From NCBI RefSeq assembly GCF_040054535.1, contig NC_090782.1:17747501-17811500 (forward strand): a DNA stretch of 64,000 nucleotides, written 5' to 3'. Positions 62,778 through 64,000 of the stretch are shown here, one piece after another. Origin of the DNA: Antennarius striatus (Eukaryota > Chordata > Actinopteri > Lophiiformes > Antennariidae). A program made the translations under genes and the position numbers. The notes under the pieces are model-generated. The model did no database searches, was not told the origin of the DNA, and saw only the letters and a program-made list of their open reading frames with translations. Every line of letters starts with the position of its first letter. The stretch's first letter is position 1.

Positions 62778-63239
62778 ATTCTCCCTTAGCTTTAACACAG
62801 CTTCCTGTTCTTCCTTCTCCCATTACTCTGTGTTTCTTTAGTCTCAGCTCCTGTCACAGCCGTTCAGGGTGGGGGACACTGACTTTGTTTCTGGGAGCCT
62901 TGACAGGACATGGCACAAGGAATAGTTAGGCTGTATGGACCTTGCAAATCATTCAGTGTATTCTCTGTGCATCCACTACTTTTTGTTGTTGTTGTGGTTA
63001 TTTTTCTATATTCTTCCTCAGTCACAATAATGTTTTTAATTTAGCCTGGTGAATTGCTCTGCTGCCTGTACCTGGGACATCCTCTCTAAAGATCTGGCTT
63101 GTCTTTTTAGTTTTTTATAGCAGAAATGCATCATGTTTTTATTACTGTAACTTACCGGTTGACTTGTGATTCATTTTCATTACTTTCATACAATTGTTTT
63201 CCCATCTTTTAGCTTAGATGTGCTTTGCTTCTCTTGCAG

Positions 63240-63322
63240 GTTGTGCATTCCTCACCTACTGCGCTCGAGAGTCGGCCATCAAAGCCCAGAATGCACTCCA
63301 TGAACAGAAAACACTGCCAGGG
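63240..63322 (+). CDS. celf5: celf5 exon 2 (rest of RRM1 core)
   Basis: 83 bp. The split codon G+GT gives Gly, then [20 protein letters not shown] and EQKTLPG. Acceptor CTCTTGCAG/G, donor GGG/GTATGT. Together with exon 1 this restores the RNP1 segment K-G-C-A-F-L-T-Y of RRM1. [10 protein letters not shown] is closest to CELF5 (CELF4 has CERESALKAQ). The remaining exons, for RRM2, the linker and RRM3, lie beyond the window. Confidence 0.93.
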
Positions 63323-63674
63323 GTATGTACCTTCATCTCACTCTATCTGCCTCTCTCCCCTCCTGTTTTCAGTCTCTCTTTTTTCTCTATGGTGGTCAGC
63401 CGTGCCATCTGCACCCGGCTGCATACTAGCCAGCTTTCTCCTTGTACAGTCTCAGAGTTGAAAAACACTCTGGAAAGCAATTCAATCAATAGCTCAGCCT
63501 TTAGAAGGCCCAGTTTCAACTTTTTCATGTGTCTGTTCTCCAGGGGATGTTGCCAACATTGATCCGCTCTGCCTCACACTTTTAAACCAATAGCACAGTG
63601 ATCTTTTGGGGGGTGAAGCTCTGTAATTTTGAAATAGTGCTATCAGCCGAAAGAACATTACATGTGACTTGGCT
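63323..63674 (+). other. celf5: Start of celf5 intron 2
   Basis: Begins GTATGT. The open frame that runs on past the exon to 63562 is intron read-through, not conserved coding. Nothing else recognised. Confidence 0.6.
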
Positions 63675-63718
63675 TATTCATTCATTCATTCATTCATTCA
63701 TTCATTCATTCATTCATT
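63675..63718. repeat. (ATTC)n microsatellite
   Basis: Eleven ATTC units abutting the SINE-like element, probably grown from its 3' tail. Confidence 0.95.
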
Positions 63719-64000
63719 TTCCTACCCGCTTCATCCGCTGTAGCGGGTCACGGGGAGCTGGAGCCTATCTCAGCTGGCCTAGGGCGTAAAGCGAGCAAAC
63801 TCCGGGCACGACGCCAGTGAACCGCAGAGCTACACAGAGACAGACAAACACACACACACACACACACGCACACGCACACGCACACGCACACGCACACGCA
63901 CACACACACACACACATACACAATCACTCCTAAAGACAATTTGGAAAGGCCAATTAACCAGAAGTGCATGTTTTTGGAGGTGGGAGGAAGCTGGAGAACC
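63719..64000 (-). mobile_element. Fish SINE-like repeat, minus orientation, cut by window end
   Basis: Reads GGAGCCTATCTCAGCTGGCC, later GCCAATTAACC and GTTTTTGGAGGTGGGAGGAA, the reverse complement of the family at 48395-48720. It contains an expanded CA/CACG array at 63848-63917 and continues past the right edge. Confidence 0.75.
63848..63917. repeat. (CA)n with CACACG variants
   Basis: A CA array interrupted by regularly spaced CACACG hexamers, giving a secondary period of six, inside the SINE-like element. Confidence 0.92.

Noticed and set aside
63323..63562. Extension of celf5 exon 2 to the stop at 63562
   Set aside because: A strong GTATGT donor follows the Gly codon, and the downstream residues show no similarity to CELF RRMs.

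Overview
This is vertebrate nuclear DNA, almost certainly from a ray-finned (teleost) fish. The genes are intron-containing vertebrate orthologues. The intervening DNA is AT-rich and full of long microsatellites, tRNA-derived fish SINEs, an RTE-clade LINE, Tigger/pogo and hAT deletion derivatives, and short MITEs. No bacterial gene, CRISPR array, rRNA or functional tRNA was seen.

Three protein-coding loci can be supported. (1) 17595-16393, minus: an intronless class A GPCR of 400 residues, a relaxin-family peptide receptor of the RXFP3 type. (2) 29009-23347, minus: a complete creb3l3-type gene (CREBH, an ER-membrane bZIP factor). I assembled it from ten exons whose splice sites and phases all fit, giving about 445 residues. 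(3) From 45654, plus: the first two coding exons of celf5 (a CELF/Bruno-like RNA-binding protein), separated by a 17.2 kb intron; the rest lies beyond the right edge.

Layout. 1-15000: repeat-rich intergenic DNA with a 470-bp ATGT microsatellite, a Tigger deletion derivative, a decayed coiled-coil coding sequence on the minus strand near 5.1-5.95 kb, and an RTE 3' fragment. 15000-18420: rxfp3-like gene with flanks and a GT microsatellite. 23300-29200: creb3l3, with a second Tigger derivative in one intron. 30843-33304: a large imperfect inverted repeat with arms of about 630 bp. 35650-36010: a SINE carrying a perfect 17-bp hairpin. 38011-38934: a hAT relic with its 8-bp target duplication. 43515-43664: a small MITE. 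45654-64000: celf5 exons 1 and 2 and the repeat-loaded first intron, including a 2.3 kb RTE LINE.

The genes do not form an operon-like unit; they are independent vertebrate loci. CREB3L3 and CELF5 are also near each other on human 19p13.3, so their proximity looks like conserved synteny. All family assignments come from reading translations and motifs; no database search was run.
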